A stretch of DNA of 64,000 nucleotides. It comes from Paenibacillus phytohabitans (GTDB lineage: Bacteria > Bacillota > Bacilli > Paenibacillales > Paenibacillaceae). The stretch is from assembly GCF_013141775.1 (NCBI RefSeq), contig NZ_WHOB01000062.1, forward strand, positions 186,001-250,000. The letters are read 5' to 3'. This document shows, one piece after another, positions 16,446-25,439 of the stretch (position 1 is the first letter of the stretch; each line of letters starts with the position of its first letter). The notes under the pieces were generated by a model, which worked only from the letters and a program-made list of their open reading frames with translations, was not told the origin of the DNA and did not search any database. The translations under genes and the position numbers were made by a program.

Positions 16446-18848
16446 ATGAGCAGCAATTATATAAATGCAGAATCAGTAATGGAGACCTATGAAGGCAAAG
16501 ACCTTGGCTTAACGTATTCTACGGAGTACAGTATGTTTAAAGTCTGGGCGCCGACCGCGTTTGCAGTATCGCTGGTGCTGTATGCTACCGGCGGGAATGG
16601 CATCTCAGCCGGTCATACCGGAGATTACAAGGACAGCGGACGGATTATCAATATGCAGCGCTCAGACGGCGGAATCTGGGAAGTCAGGGTTTCCGGTGAT
16701 CTTAAGGGCAGGTATTATATGTACCGGGCTGTATTTGCGGACGGAAGCATCAACGAAGCTGCAGACCCTTATGCAACGGCTGTATCGGCTAATGGTGTGC
16801 GGACGGCGGTCATCGATTTGCAGGATACGAATCCGGCTGGTTGGGATCAGGATACTTCTCCTGCTCTGCCGCATCCGGCTGATGCTGTAATCTATGAGCT
16901 GCATGTACGTGATTTCTCGGCTCATGAGAGCTCGGGTCTTACCCATAAAGGGAAATTCAAGGCGTTCACTGAGATAGGGCTGCGGGATGCTGCGGGTCAT
17001 GCACTGGGCATAGACCATCTGGCTGAGCTGGGGATTACGCATGTGCATCTGCTGCCGGTATTCGACTTCCAGACGGTGGATGAGCTGAAGGTTCCCGGTG
17101 AAGCACCGCGGTCTCCTCTATTCACAGACTACAATTGGGGCTATGACCCCCAGCACTATAATGTGCCTGAAGGCTCATACAGCACAGACCCGGCCAGTCC
17201 GCCTACCCGTATCCATGAGTTCAAGGAGATGGTGCAGGCCCTGCACAGCCGTGGTATCTCTGTCATTATGGATGTGGTCTACAACCATACGTATTCTATA
17301 GAAAAAGGACCCTTCCAGCCGCTTGTGCCGGATTATTACTACCGCCATGACTATAGCGGCCGGCTCTCCAACGGCTCGGGTGTCGGCAATGAGCTGGCTA
17401 CCGAGCAGCCGATGGTCCGCAAATATATTAAAGACTCCTTGTCCTACTGGGCATCAGAGTATCATATCGACGGTTTCCGCTTCGATCTGATGGGATTGAT
17501 GGACAGTGTGACGATGCGTGAGATCACGGAAGAGCTGCGGCTGGAGATTAATCCGAATCTGCTGCTCTACGGTGAGCCCTGGACAGGCGGAGACTCTCCG
17601 CTGGCCACCAAGACCCTGAAGGGTGTGCAGCGCGGCAAAGGTTATGCCGTCTTCAATGATAACTTCCGCTCTGCCATCAAGGGAGACAGTGACGGCTGGG
17701 GCAAGGGCTTCGCTACCGGAGAATACGGTAAAGAAGGTGCGGTTGCTTCCGGGATCAAGGGGGCCATACATGAGTTCACCGATTCGCCTGTAGAGACAGT
17801 TAACTATGTAACAGCACATGATAATCTCAATCTGTGGGACAAAATTCTCGCTACCCAGGGATTACGCCAGGAAGCGCGTTTACTGGAGCTTGAGAATGGC
17901 AGGCTGCGGAGCGGCGGGGATCTGGAAACCGCTGTGGAGCAGGCTGACCCGTATTTCGCGATTGATACCCTTGATGTGCTGGAGAATGAGACTGTACGGC
18001 GTTCTCTGCTGGCTAACGGAATCATTCTGACCTCGCAGGGAATACCATTCCTGCACGCCGGGGATGAGCTTCTGCGCAGCAAATACGGGGACCATAACAG
18101 CTACCGCAGTCCTGACTGCATCAATGCCATCCGCTGGGAGAACAAGAAGAAGTTCATTCCCGTCTTTCAATATTACAAAGGACTGATTGAGCTGCGGCGG
18201 GGACATCCGGCTTTCCGTCTGCATGGACGTCAGGAGATAGAGCGCAGCCTTGAGTTCCTGCGCTGTGACAGCGGAGTCATTGCCTATGTGCTGAAGAATC
18301 ATGCCGGCGGCGATGGTTGGAATAATATTGTCGTGATTTACAATGCAAATATGGGACCGGTAACCCAGTGTCTGCCTGAATCCTCCGGCTGCTGGAATAT
18401 CGTTGTCGACCATACCCATGCAGGAGCGGAGGCATTCCGGCAGACGGAGAACGGCAGTATTGAAGTTGCCGGGCTGTCGATGATGGTGCTCTACGATAAA
18501 TACGGCGAGCCTGAACCGAGATCCAAGGTAGTCGAAGTTCATTATGAACGGCCGGACGGCGATTACCGGGGCTGGAATCTCTGGGTATGGGGTACAGGCA
18601 TTCAGGATGGACAACGGGATTTCCAGCACATGGAGGACGGTCACGCAGTAGCGCGGATCGAGGTGCTGCCAGGCACAGCGTCTATCGGGTACATCCTCCG
18701 GCTGAATGACTGGGAGGAGAAGGACGGTACCGGAGACCGCTTCATCAACTGCTCCGGCAGCGAGGAGCAGGTGTTGAAAGTAACCATACGGGAACGTAAG
18801 CTGGAGCACGACGGTGAGGCGGCTGATCCGCTGCAGCGAACCAGTTAA
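16446..18848 (+). CDS. pulA: Type I pullulanase (alpha-glucan debranching), C-terminal PUD/CBM41-like domain
   Basis: The 800-residue GH13 enzyme hydrolyses alpha-1,6 branches of pullulan, glycogen fragments or limit dextrins. The N-terminal CBM48-like domain covers about 10-120. The type I pullulanase signature YNWGYDP is present. Catalytic residues can be placed: nucleophile Asp347 (GFRFDLMG), acid/base Glu377 (GEPWTGG) and Asp459 (TAHDN); region I is DVVYNHT. Residues about 694-785 (VEVHYERPDGDYRGWNLWVW) look like a pullulanase-associated CBM41/PUD domain, which is more usual at the N-terminus. There is no signal peptide, so the enzyme is probably cytoplasmic, like Bacillus AmyX. The ATG at 16446 follows AGGATGGTGA. 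A terminator follows. Confidence 0.92.
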   Translation: MSSNYINAESVMETYEGKDLGLTYSTEYSMFKVWAPTAFAVSLVLYATGGNGISAGHTGDYKDSGRIINMQRSDGGIWEVRVSGDLKGRYYMYRAVFADGSINEAADPYATAVSANGVRTAVIDLQDTNPAGWDQDTSPALPHPADAVIYELHVRDFSAHESSGLTHKGKFKAFTEIGLRDAAGHALGIDHLAELGITHVHLLPVFDFQTVDELKVPGEAPRSPLFTDYNWGYDPQHYNVPEGSYSTDPASPPTRIHEFKEMVQALHSRGISVIMDVVYNHTYSIEKGPFQPLVPDYYYRHDYSGRLSNGSGVGNELATEQPMVRKYIKDSLSYWASEYHIDGFRFDLMGLMDSVTMREITEELRLEINPNLLLYGEPWTGGDSPLATKTLKGVQRGKGYAVFNDNFRSAIKGDSDGWGKGFATGEYGKEGAVASGIKGAIHEFTDSPVETVNYVTAHDNLNLWDKILATQGLRQEARLLELENGRLRSGGDLETAVEQADPYFAIDTLDVLENETVRRSLLANGIILTSQGIPFLHAGDELLRSKYGDHNSYRSPDCINAIRWENKKKFIPVFQYYKGLIELRRGHPAFRLHGRQEIERSLEFLRCDSGVIAYVLKNHAGGDGWNNIVVIYNANMGPVTQCLPESSGCWNIVVDHTHAGAEAFRQTENGSIEVAGLSMMVLYDKYGEPEPRSKVVEVHYERPDGDYRGWNLWVWGTGIQDGQRDFQHMEDGHAVARIEVLPGTASIGYILRLNDWEEKDGTGDRFINCSGSEEQVLKVTIRERKLEHDGEAADPLQRTS

Positions 18849-18858
18849 ATAGAATAAG

Positions 18859-18905
18859 AGCTGATCTGTATCGTCCCGCGGGGGACGGCAGATCAGCTTT
18901 TTTTA
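18859..18905 (+). terminator. Terminator after pullulanase
   Basis: AGCTGATCT pairs with AGATCAGCT, with an inner CGTCCC/GGGACG stem, and is followed by seven T residues. Confidence 0.88.
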
Positions 18906-18931
18906 TAAGGCACACCATGAAAATTCACTTA

Positions 18932-19309
18932 TCAGGGAAGTCTGTCAAACTTGTTTTCTTGGGCATCGATTAAAGCGAGCTTGTAATTGATCTTTTCCAG
19001 CATTTTTATCATCCGTGTTAATTGTTCCTCCACTTTGCTCTTTTGGGTGAACAGCATCGTTTTTCTCAGGTCCAGTGTACGGTCTCCGCGCTTGTACAGC
19101 TCAACGTATTGTTTTATTTCTGACAGCGGCAGCCCTGTCGAACGAAGAGCCTGAACCGTCTCAACGCACTCAATGTAGTGATCGTTGAATTGGCGGACCC
19201 CGTTTGTATCCCGGTCAACAGCCGGCAATACGCCTTCCTTCTCATAATAACGCAATGTATATGCGGTAATGCCCGTTCTCTCAACGATATCCCTAATCGT
19301 ATACGCCAT
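18932..19309 (-). CDS. MerR-family transcriptional regulator
   Basis: This 125-residue regulator has the MerR winged HTH at the N-terminus (YTIRDIVERTGITAYTLRYYEKEG), the second helix pair to about residue 70, and a C-terminal dimer coiled coil. It lacks the cysteine set of metal-sensing MerR proteins and best resembles the AdhR/NmlR-like branch. The ATG at 19309 is used because AGGCGGTGA lies eight bases before it; the upstream GTG at 19321 is part of that site. It is divergent from the SDR gene, with a palindrome between them, so it probably controls the SDR and esterase genes and itself. Confidence 0.88.
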   Translation of the reverse strand: MAYTIRDIVERTGITAYTLRYYEKEGVLPAVDRDTNGVRQFNDHYIECVETVQALRSTGLPLSEIKQYVELYKRGDRTLDLRKTMLFTQKSKVEEQLTRMIKMLEKINYKLALIDAQENKFDRLP

Positions 19310-19327
19310 AAGATGTTTCACCGCCTA

Positions 19328-19355
19328 TTGAATGTTAGAGTGACTCTAGTATATT
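19328..19355. promoter_or_regulatory. Probable MerR operator/promoter region
   Basis: TAGAGT-G-ACTCTA (19336-19348, listed as two half-sites around one base) is a near-perfect palindrome of the kind bound by AdhR-like MerR proteins. On the plus strand it lies between TTGAAT (19328) and TATATT (19350). On the minus strand TTGTAG and TAACAT also flank it at 18 bp. Which gene it drives is not settled by sequence. Confidence 0.6.
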
Positions 19356-19484
19356 CTACAATCCGGACTTGCCTCCAGTCCATATTATCCCTATATAAAA
19401 GGCTTGAATTGATAGATTTGACTTAGAGCCGCTTCAATCCGCTAAGCTGAGAGAGCAGCAACAAACTAATGAGGAGGATGTTCA

Positions 19485-20339
19485 ATGCCCAAAACAGTGT
19501 TGATCACCGGGAGTTCGACCGGACTGGGAAATACAACAGCAAAGAAGTTTGCGAAGGAAGGATGGAATGTGATTGCGACGATGCGCAAACCGGACCAACG
19601 CTTGACTGAGGAGAATCCCGAACGGATTTTCGTCACCGGGCTTGATGTTACTAAGCCCGCTTCCATCGAGGCGGCCATTGCGGCAGGGATCAACAGGTTC
19701 GGCCGGATCGACGCCGTCGTGAACAACGCCGGAGTCAGTATCCTCTCGATATTTGAGGCAACCCCCATGGACATTACCCGCGGGATTTTCGAGACGAATG
19801 TCTTCGGTGTCATGAATGTCATTCAGGCAATTACCCCTTATTTCCGCGAAGAAGGCGGCGGCACAATCATCAATATCACTTCAAACGTAGGCTTTGCCTC
19901 CAACCCGCTCCTGGCCGTATATGTCTCAACCAAACATGCTATTGAGGGGCTGTCCGAATCACTCTCGTACGAGCTGGAATCACAAAATATCTCCGTTAAG
20001 CTCGTGGAACCCGGAGCCATGATTACTACGAATTTCTCATCGAACACCATGGCCGCAACTCAAAACCTGTCCGTTCCGCAAGCGTACCAGCCTTATTACG
20101 AACATATGATGAACTGTATGCTGGACTATCCGTTTGAGAGTTCAGATGAGAATCAGGCTGCAGATCAGGTGTATGCCGCTGCATGCGATCCGTCTGACCG
20201 GCTGCGCTATCTGGCAGGTCCGGACGCAGAAGAAACAGCAAGGCTAAGATGGTCCCAATCGGAAGAGAAGTACATGAAGACCATGCGGGAGCTGTTGGGG
20301 CAAACGGCGTGGCGAAATGGACAAGCCGGCATTCAATAA
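19485..20339 (+). CDS. Short-chain dehydrogenase/reductase (classical SDR)
   Basis: The 284-residue NAD(P)-dependent oxidoreductase has the cofactor motif TGSSTGLG at residues 8-15, NNAG near residue 85, a serine in the NITSN segment, and the catalytic Tyr146-x3-Lys150 (YVSTK). These are the classical SDR residues. AGGAGG lies just before the ATG. The gene is divergent from the MerR gene and is followed 37 bp later by an esterase gene, suggesting one transcript. The substrate is unknown; carbonyl detoxification would suit the regulator type but is inference. Confidence 0.9.
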   Translation: MPKTVLITGSSTGLGNTTAKKFAKEGWNVIATMRKPDQRLTEENPERIFVTGLDVTKPASIEAAIAAGINRFGRIDAVVNNAGVSILSIFEATPMDITRGIFETNVFGVMNVIQAITPYFREEGGGTIINITSNVGFASNPLLAVYVSTKHAIEGLSESLSYELESQNISVKLVEPGAMITTNFSSNTMAATQNLSVPQAYQPYYEHMMNCMLDYPFESSDENQAADQVYAAACDPSDRLRYLAGPDAEETARLRWSQSEEKYMKTMRELLGQTAWRNGQAGIQ

Positions 20340-20376
20340 AGAATACTAATTCTGCTTCACAAAGGATGGTTGGACA

Positions 20377-21321
20377 ATGGAGGATAAAGTGCATCCGGAA
20401 CTTCAAAATATGTTTGCTGCTCTACCAAAAGTTGTATATACGCGAGAGAATTTGGCAGCCCAGAGGAAAGAGATGCAGGAGTTTACTGCCGGAATGGCGG
20501 CATCTCTGCCCTTTAATGATGAAGTGCTGATCTCAGAAAGAAAGGTTCCGGGTGCAGAAGGGGAGCCGGAGGTCCGTATTAAAATATACGAGCCCAGAGT
20601 GAAAAATCAAACTCTCCCGGGTGCCTTATATATTCACGGTGGAGGATATATTCTGGGATCCGCCGATATGATGGACTTTACCCTGCAGCAGCTGGTATCG
20701 GAGCTCGACTGTGTCATCGTTTCTGTGGATTACCGGCTGGCTCCGGGGCATCCGTTCCCGGCTCCTCTTGAAGATTGCTATGCTGCACTCACCTGGTTCT
20801 CCGAAAACGCAGAATCACTGGGAAGCGATTCATCCAGAATCGCAGTATTCGGTCCAAGCGCCGGCGGCGGATTAACGGCTGCTCTCTCCCTGCTGGCAAG
20901 AGATAGAAACGGCCCTCCGATTATGTTTCAAATGCCCCTCTATCCGATGCTTGACGATCAGCTCCTTACAAGGTCCAGTAACGAAATAACGGATGACAGA
21001 GTATGGAACAGGGCCAAAAGCCAATTGGCTTGGGAAATGTACTTAGGAGAACAAGGCCAAGAATCCCCGTATGCCGCTCCGGCACGGGCAGACGATTTGT
21101 CAGGACTTCCGCCCACATACACCTGCGTCGGTGACTTAGATCCGTTTCGCGATGAAACCATTCAGTATGTGTTAAGGCTCACGCAGGCGGGTGTGCCGAC
21201 TGAATTTCATTTGTATCCCGGATGTTTTCATGGGTTCGAAGAATACTTTCCTTCTGCGGAGATCAGCCAGAGAGTTGTGCAAGAATATTACACGGCTCTG
21301 AAGCATGCCTTATACAAATAA
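20377..21321 (+). CDS. Alpha/beta hydrolase, hormone-sensitive-lipase (HSL) family esterase
   Basis: The 314-residue cytoplasmic esterase has the oxyanion-hole motif HGGG at residues 87-90, the nucleophile Ser161 in GPSAGG, an acid (probably Asp255 in GDLDPFRDE) and His285 in FHGFEE. These are all HSL-family residues in the usual spacing. No signal peptide is seen. It lies 37 bp after the SDR gene and is probably cotranscribed with it. A long perfect hairpin follows at 21345. The natural ester substrate is not known. Confidence 0.9.
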   Translation: MEDKVHPELQNMFAALPKVVYTRENLAAQRKEMQEFTAGMAASLPFNDEVLISERKVPGAEGEPEVRIKIYEPRVKNQTLPGALYIHGGGYILGSADMMDFTLQQLVSELDCVIVSVDYRLAPGHPFPAPLEDCYAALTWFSENAESLGSDSSRIAVFGPSAGGGLTAALSLLARDRNGPPIMFQMPLYPMLDDQLLTRSSNEITDDRVWNRAKSQLAWEMYLGEQGQESPYAAPARADDLSGLPPTYTCVGDLDPFRDETIQYVLRLTQAGVPTEFHLYPGCFHGFEEYFPSAEISQRVVQEYYTALKHALYK

Positions 21322-21344
21322 ACAGCTGATTTCTTCAGCATAAC

Positions 21345-21388
21345 AGATAGAGGGGGCGCATTCGCTAAGGAATGCGCCCCCTCTATCT
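21345..21388. terminator. 19-bp perfect hairpin between convergent genes
   Basis: AGATAGAGGGGGCGCATTC (21345-21363) pairs fully with its complement ending at 21388 around a six-base loop. There is no T run on either side. It lies between the esterase and the minus-strand diguanylate cyclase gene and is probably a bidirectional terminator. Confidence 0.65.
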
Positions 21389-21399
21389 AAGGGCTTAAG

Positions 21400-23010
21400 C
21401 TATTTCGGCTGTCGGGTGTATTTTTCATCCACATTCTCGCTGTACAGATTGGCCTCATTGCCGCCATGATTCTTGGAGCGGTACATGGCCAGATCGGCGG
21501 CGCGGAGCAGATCATTGATGCTGCTGCCATGCTGCGGATAGAGGGCTACACCAATGCTGGCAGAGGTATGGAAGCTGGAGCCCTTGTTGACCGACCAGGA
21601 TTTATTGAACAGCTGGAGCAGACGCGCCAGCATTTCATCTAGCATTTCCGGACTTGTGAACCGGTGCAGTACCACCGCGAATTCATCACCGCCGATGCGG
21701 AACGCCTGGCCTGAGCCCTTAACGGTCTGCTGCAGCTCCCGTGAGAGCAACTGCAGGAATTCATCGCCTGCCAGATGGCCCAGCGTATCATTCAGCTGCT
21801 TGAACCGGTCGCAATCCAGCAGGGCTACGGCAATCTCCTGCCGGCGCTCCTCCGGCTGGTTAATCAGGTTCTCCATGTACATTTTGAAATGGGCACGGTT
21901 GGGAATGGCAGTCAAATGATCATAGAAGGCCAGCTTGTGCAGCCGTTCCTCATATTGTTTGCGCTGGGTAATCTCACGCGATACCAGCATGAATTGTGCA
22001 GGGAAAGCCCGGCTTCCCGGAATAGGTGTGACTTTGGTCTCCAGCCATACCCAGTGCCCTTCTGCCGAACGCATACGCAGCTCGGAAATCCGCGGTGAAG
22101 CCTGAACGACACTCTTCAGCTTGGCCCAGGAGATTTCGGCTTCGCGGATATAATTGGAGAGAGGGGCGCCCTTGCTTGGAACATACCCAAGTACACTTGA
22201 ATGTGATGGGGATGCGTACAGGATCAGGCCATTGTGATCGGTCAAAATAATGAAATCGGACATGGTTTCGCCGATCAGCTGGTATAGTGATTTCTCTTCC
22301 AGCATTTCATTCTGCAATGAGATGAGTCTGCGGCAGAGATAAATAATAACCAGGACCAGCAGGAACAGGAATACTGAATAGACGGCAAACAGCGAGCTTT
22401 TCAGATTCTTGAACTCGAGAATAACCTGCCGGGCATAGCTGTCAATCAGACCCTCGGCGGTATCCAGCGTCCCCCTTACCTGGGTGAGCTGGGTATGAAC
22501 GGCCAGCGGGGAGTAGGCCGCGGGGTTCCAATCACTCTGGACCCGCTGCGAGATCAGTTCCCTTCCACTATCCTTCCAGAGATCTAGTGAGGTCTCGAAC
22601 TGCTCCAGCTCGCTTCTCAGCTCAGCCAGCAGCAGCTCACTCTGCTTCATTCCATTGTATGGACTCTCTACAGAATCCAGATTATAACGGGCAGTACTGA
22701 CCCGCTGCTGCGCCTGGGCATTATTGTCCTCGAACTCCTGCGAGAGCGCGCTGCGCTGCGCATCGGTTATACTGCCGCTGAGCGAAGTCTGGAGCGCGAT
22801 GGCAGACTGATGCAGATCACGGTCAGCATTCAACACGAGCTCGGAGTTCTGGTATACATCACTGTATAAGGAATCCGATAGTTTATTCATCGTATAATTC
22901 AGATATAACAGGGAGGCAACGCTGACGCCAACCAGAAGAACGGAGATGGATGTGAATAATAGGATTAATCTGCGTGTACTTGTGATTTCGGAAAAAACTG
23001 CCACTGTCAT
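21400..23010 (-). CDS. Membrane diguanylate cyclase with extracellular helical sensor, PAS and GGDEF
   Basis: The 536-residue protein makes cyclic di-GMP from two GTP. Layout: TM1 at about 14-37, an extracellular helical segment (about 38-210) resembling four-helix sensor domains, TM2 at about 212-232, a PAS domain (about 250-375), and a GGDEF domain with intact GGDEF at residues 440-444. The inhibitory RxxD site expected just before GGDEF is absent (the local sequence is VKGSGQAFRI), so product inhibition may be missing. The start is the ATG at 23010, which directly follows GGGGAGAGG; the frame is open 31 codons further with no ribosome site. Confidence 0.9.
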   Translation of the reverse strand: MTVAVFSEITSTRRLILLFTSISVLLVGVSVASLLYLNYTMNKLSDSLYSDVYQNSELVLNADRDLHQSAIALQTSLSGSITDAQRSALSQEFEDNNAQAQQRVSTARYNLDSVESPYNGMKQSELLLAELRSELEQFETSLDLWKDSGRELISQRVQSDWNPAAYSPLAVHTQLTQVRGTLDTAEGLIDSYARQVILEFKNLKSSLFAVYSVFLFLLVLVIIYLCRRLISLQNEMLEEKSLYQLIGETMSDFIILTDHNGLILYASPSHSSVLGYVPSKGAPLSNYIREAEISWAKLKSVVQASPRISELRMRSAEGHWVWLETKVTPIPGSRAFPAQFMLVSREITQRKQYEERLHKLAFYDHLTAIPNRAHFKMYMENLINQPEERRQEIAVALLDCDRFKQLNDTLGHLAGDEFLQLLSRELQQTVKGSGQAFRIGGDEFAVVLHRFTSPEMLDEMLARLLQLFNKSWSVNKGSSFHTSASIGVALYPQHGSSINDLLRAADLAMYRSKNHGGNEANLYSENVDEKYTRQPK

Positions 23011-23568
23011 CCTCTCCCCGCATAGAACTTTGCGAATCTCATTGGTGTACCTTGGGTGCATGCGGAACTTATCCTTATGCGGCAAATGGCTGTTTGCTGG
23101 CATGATAAAGAGAGTTTATGTTAGCGAGTCCTAAAAGCAGGGGAAGAAGGAGGGAAATGAGAGAAAAAATCCCGGTTTAACCGCGTTTTCTTTTCACCAG
23201 TATATAGGACTACCTTCATGCAGAGCAATTGCTGAAAAAAATAATAAGCCTCATCATCTCCTGCTGCCGGATTTACGGGTCGTCAAGCGAACCGGGAAAC
23301 CGGGAAGGAAATTGCTTGAGACATATCACGTGCTACTTATACGAAGATTTATGTATAACTGACTACTATAAGTATTCTACCCTTGAGACCTATTACCCAC
23401 ATTTATTGCAAACGATACCCTCCCGGGATCAATTAAAAGTTAATTTTGCTGAAACGGCTGCAGTTTACCCGGAAGGGTTGGATGGAACAGGAAAATCCGC
23501 CAGCCTCAACCAAAGATGAGACGGACGGATGGAGTAAATAAGATATAAGGCTCGTTAATACAGGAATG
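23011..23568. other. 558-bp intergenic stretch without a supported gene
   Basis: This separates the permease gene (upstream on the minus strand) from the diguanylate cyclase gene. A 96-codon plus-strand frame (23229-23519) has no ribosome site and a low-complexity, cysteine- and tyrosine-rich product. A weak inverted repeat (TCAAGC..GCTTGA on the minus strand, near 23280-23320) is visible. I could not match a cyclic di-GMP or other riboswitch core by eye. Confidence 0.45.
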
Positions 23569-24741
23569 CTAATCGTTTCGCAGCGCGTAGATAGGCCGCA
23601 TTCTGGCTGCCTTGTTAGCCGGGATCATACCGAAGACAACCCCGATGATCAGGGAGAATGTGAAGGAGATCAGGACCATGTTCCAGGATGTCGCCACATT
23701 CATGGTTGTATATTTCCCCACGGCCCAGCTGGCACCAAGCCCCAGCCCGACTCCGATCAGGCCCCCTGTTCCGCTTAAGACTACAGACTCAATCATGAAC
23801 TGCATCATGATGTTGATTTTTTTGGCCCCGATCGCTTTGCGGATTCCGATCTCCCGCGTCCGCTCGTTAACGGAGACAATCATGATATTCATGATTCCTA
23901 TGCCGCCGACGAACAGGGAAATGCCGGCAATGCCGCCAAGTGCCATAGAGAGCGTATCACTGGTCTCGTTTACCGTTTCCAGCATTTCCTGAGAATCGAA
24001 GACAGAGTAGGAGTTCTCCGCACCGCTGAATTTGGCATCGAGCGTAGACTCCAGCTCGGTCTTTACATCCTCCACATTATCGTTGGAAGTAGTTGTGATG
24101 GTAATCGAGCGGACCCCCTTACTCTGCAGGAACCGTTCAGCGGTTGAAATAGGAATCAGAATCTTCTCGTCGCTGGAGCCGCCGCTGGTTGAGCCTTTGC
24201 TCTCCAGCAGACCGACGATCTTGAAGCTGCTTCCGTTGAGCTGTACCTTTTGGCCCACAGGATCATCCGTGCCGAACAGATCCTCAGCCGTATCTGTTCC
24301 GATCAAGGCTACCTTTTGACGGTAATCTGTATCAATCTCCAGCAGAAACCGTCCGGATTGCACATGGAAATCCTGGACTTCCTCATAGGCAGGTGTTATC
24401 CCTTCTACGGATACAGAAACGTTCTCGGTCCCATTCTTGGCGGTAACATTCCCCGTGATTACGGGAGATACATTCTCCACCCCTTCAATCTCTCCAAGTG
24501 CCAGAGCTTCCTCGTAGGTTAAGGAAGTCGTCGCCCCGCGTCCCATAATGTTAACCGTCAGCTGGTTGGTTCCAAGAGAGCTTAAGGATTCCGTAATCTG
24601 CGAAGTCGTTCCCTGTCCTACCGAGACGAGGGCGATTACAGAGGATACACCGATAATGATGCCCAGCATCGTGAGGAAGGCTCTGATTTTACTGCTGAGA
24701 ATACTTTTAAAAGCCATTTTCATGCTCTGATACAGCATCAT
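23569..24741 (-). CDS. MacB-like ABC transporter permease (FtsX fold)
   Basis: The 390-residue protein has TM1 near residues 18-40, a large extracellular domain (about 45-265; MacB periplasmic core type), and three C-terminal spans in the FtsX domain (about 270-385) with the conserved NERTREIGIRKAIGAK loop. It overlaps the ATPase gene by four bases (ATGA) and lies last in a minus-strand operon: secreted protein, adaptor, ATPase, permease. Together with the adaptor it forms a MacAB-type efflux or export system of the Gram-positive YknXYZ kind. The substrate is unknown. Confidence 0.9.
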   Translation of the reverse strand: MMLYQSMKMAFKSILSSKIRAFLTMLGIIIGVSSVIALVSVGQGTTSQITESLSSLGTNQLTVNIMGRGATTSLTYEEALALGEIEGVENVSPVITGNVTAKNGTENVSVSVEGITPAYEEVQDFHVQSGRFLLEIDTDYRQKVALIGTDTAEDLFGTDDPVGQKVQLNGSSFKIVGLLESKGSTSGGSSDEKILIPISTAERFLQSKGVRSITITTTSNDNVEDVKTELESTLDAKFSGAENSYSVFDSQEMLETVNETSDTLSMALGGIAGISLFVGGIGIMNIMIVSVNERTREIGIRKAIGAKKINIMMQFMIESVVLSGTGGLIGVGLGLGASWAVGKYTTMNVATSWNMVLISFTFSLIIGVVFGMIPANKAARMRPIYALRND

Positions 24742-25439
24742 GAGTGGGACACCTTCCGATCCTCAACGAGATCCCCGTCCTGAATCCGGATAATCCGTTT
24801 GGCCTGCTCGGCGATTTCGAGGTCATGCGTGATTAGAATAATAGTATGTCCCTGTTCATTAAGCGCCTTGATCATCTCCAGAACTTCCTTGCCCGTCTTG
24901 GAATCAAGCGCACCAGTCGGTTCATCGGCAAGCAGGATAGGAGGAGTGCCGGCAAGGGCGCGGGCGATTGCCACACGCTGCTGCTGGCCTCCCGACAGCT
25001 CGGACGGACGATGATCAATTCTGCTCTCCAGGCCTACCCTGACCAGAGCATTGCGGGCAACCTCTCGGCGTTCCCGGTGAGACATTCCCCGGTAGATAAG
25101 GGGCAGCTCCACATTCTCTACTGCCGATAATTTCGGCAGCAGATTGAAGTTTTGAAAGATAAAGCCGATTTTCTCATTGCGGATCTGGGCCAGCTTGTTG
25201 TCTGACAGCTTGCGGATTTCCTGGCCATCCAGGAAATAATCACCTTCATTCGCAACATCCAGGCACCCCAGCATGTTCATCAGGGTCGACTTGCCCGAGC
25301 CTGAGGGTCCGATGATCGCAACAAACTCACCGTAATCGATGTTGAAGGTCAGGCCCTTGAGGATCGCCATTGATTCTCCGGCCATGGTATAGCTGTGCTG
25401 CATGTTCTGAACCCGGATTAACGGTTCGGAGGTGCTCAT
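24738..25439 (-). CDS. MacB/LolD-type ABC transporter ATP-binding protein
   Basis: The 233-residue ATPase shows Walker A GPSGSGKS at 44-51, the signature LSGGQQQRVAIARAL, Walker B ILLADEPTGALD and the switch His in LITHD, all intact. It overlaps the adaptor gene by four bases and the permease gene by four bases, so translation of the three is coupled. It energises the MacB-like permease. Confidence 0.93.
   Translation of the reverse strand: MSTSEPLIRVQNMQHSYTMAGESMAILKGLTFNIDYGEFVAIIGPSGSGKSTLMNMLGCLDVANEGDYFLDGQEIRKLSDNKLAQIRNEKIGFIFQNFNLLPKLSAVENVELPLIYRGMSHRERREVARNALVRVGLESRIDHRPSELSGGQQQRVAIARALAGTPPILLADEPTGALDSKTGKEVLEMIKALNEQGHTIILITHDLEIAEQAKRIIRIQDGDLVEDRKVSHS

Noticed and set aside
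23229..23519. 96-codon plus-strand ORF
   Set aside because: It has no ribosome site, odd composition, and lies in a non-coding gap between two minus-strand genes.
23011..23568. Cyclic di-GMP riboswitch before the cyclase gene
   Set aside because: Its position made it tempting, but I could not find the conserved GEMM core by eye. A covariance-model search (Rfam) would decide.
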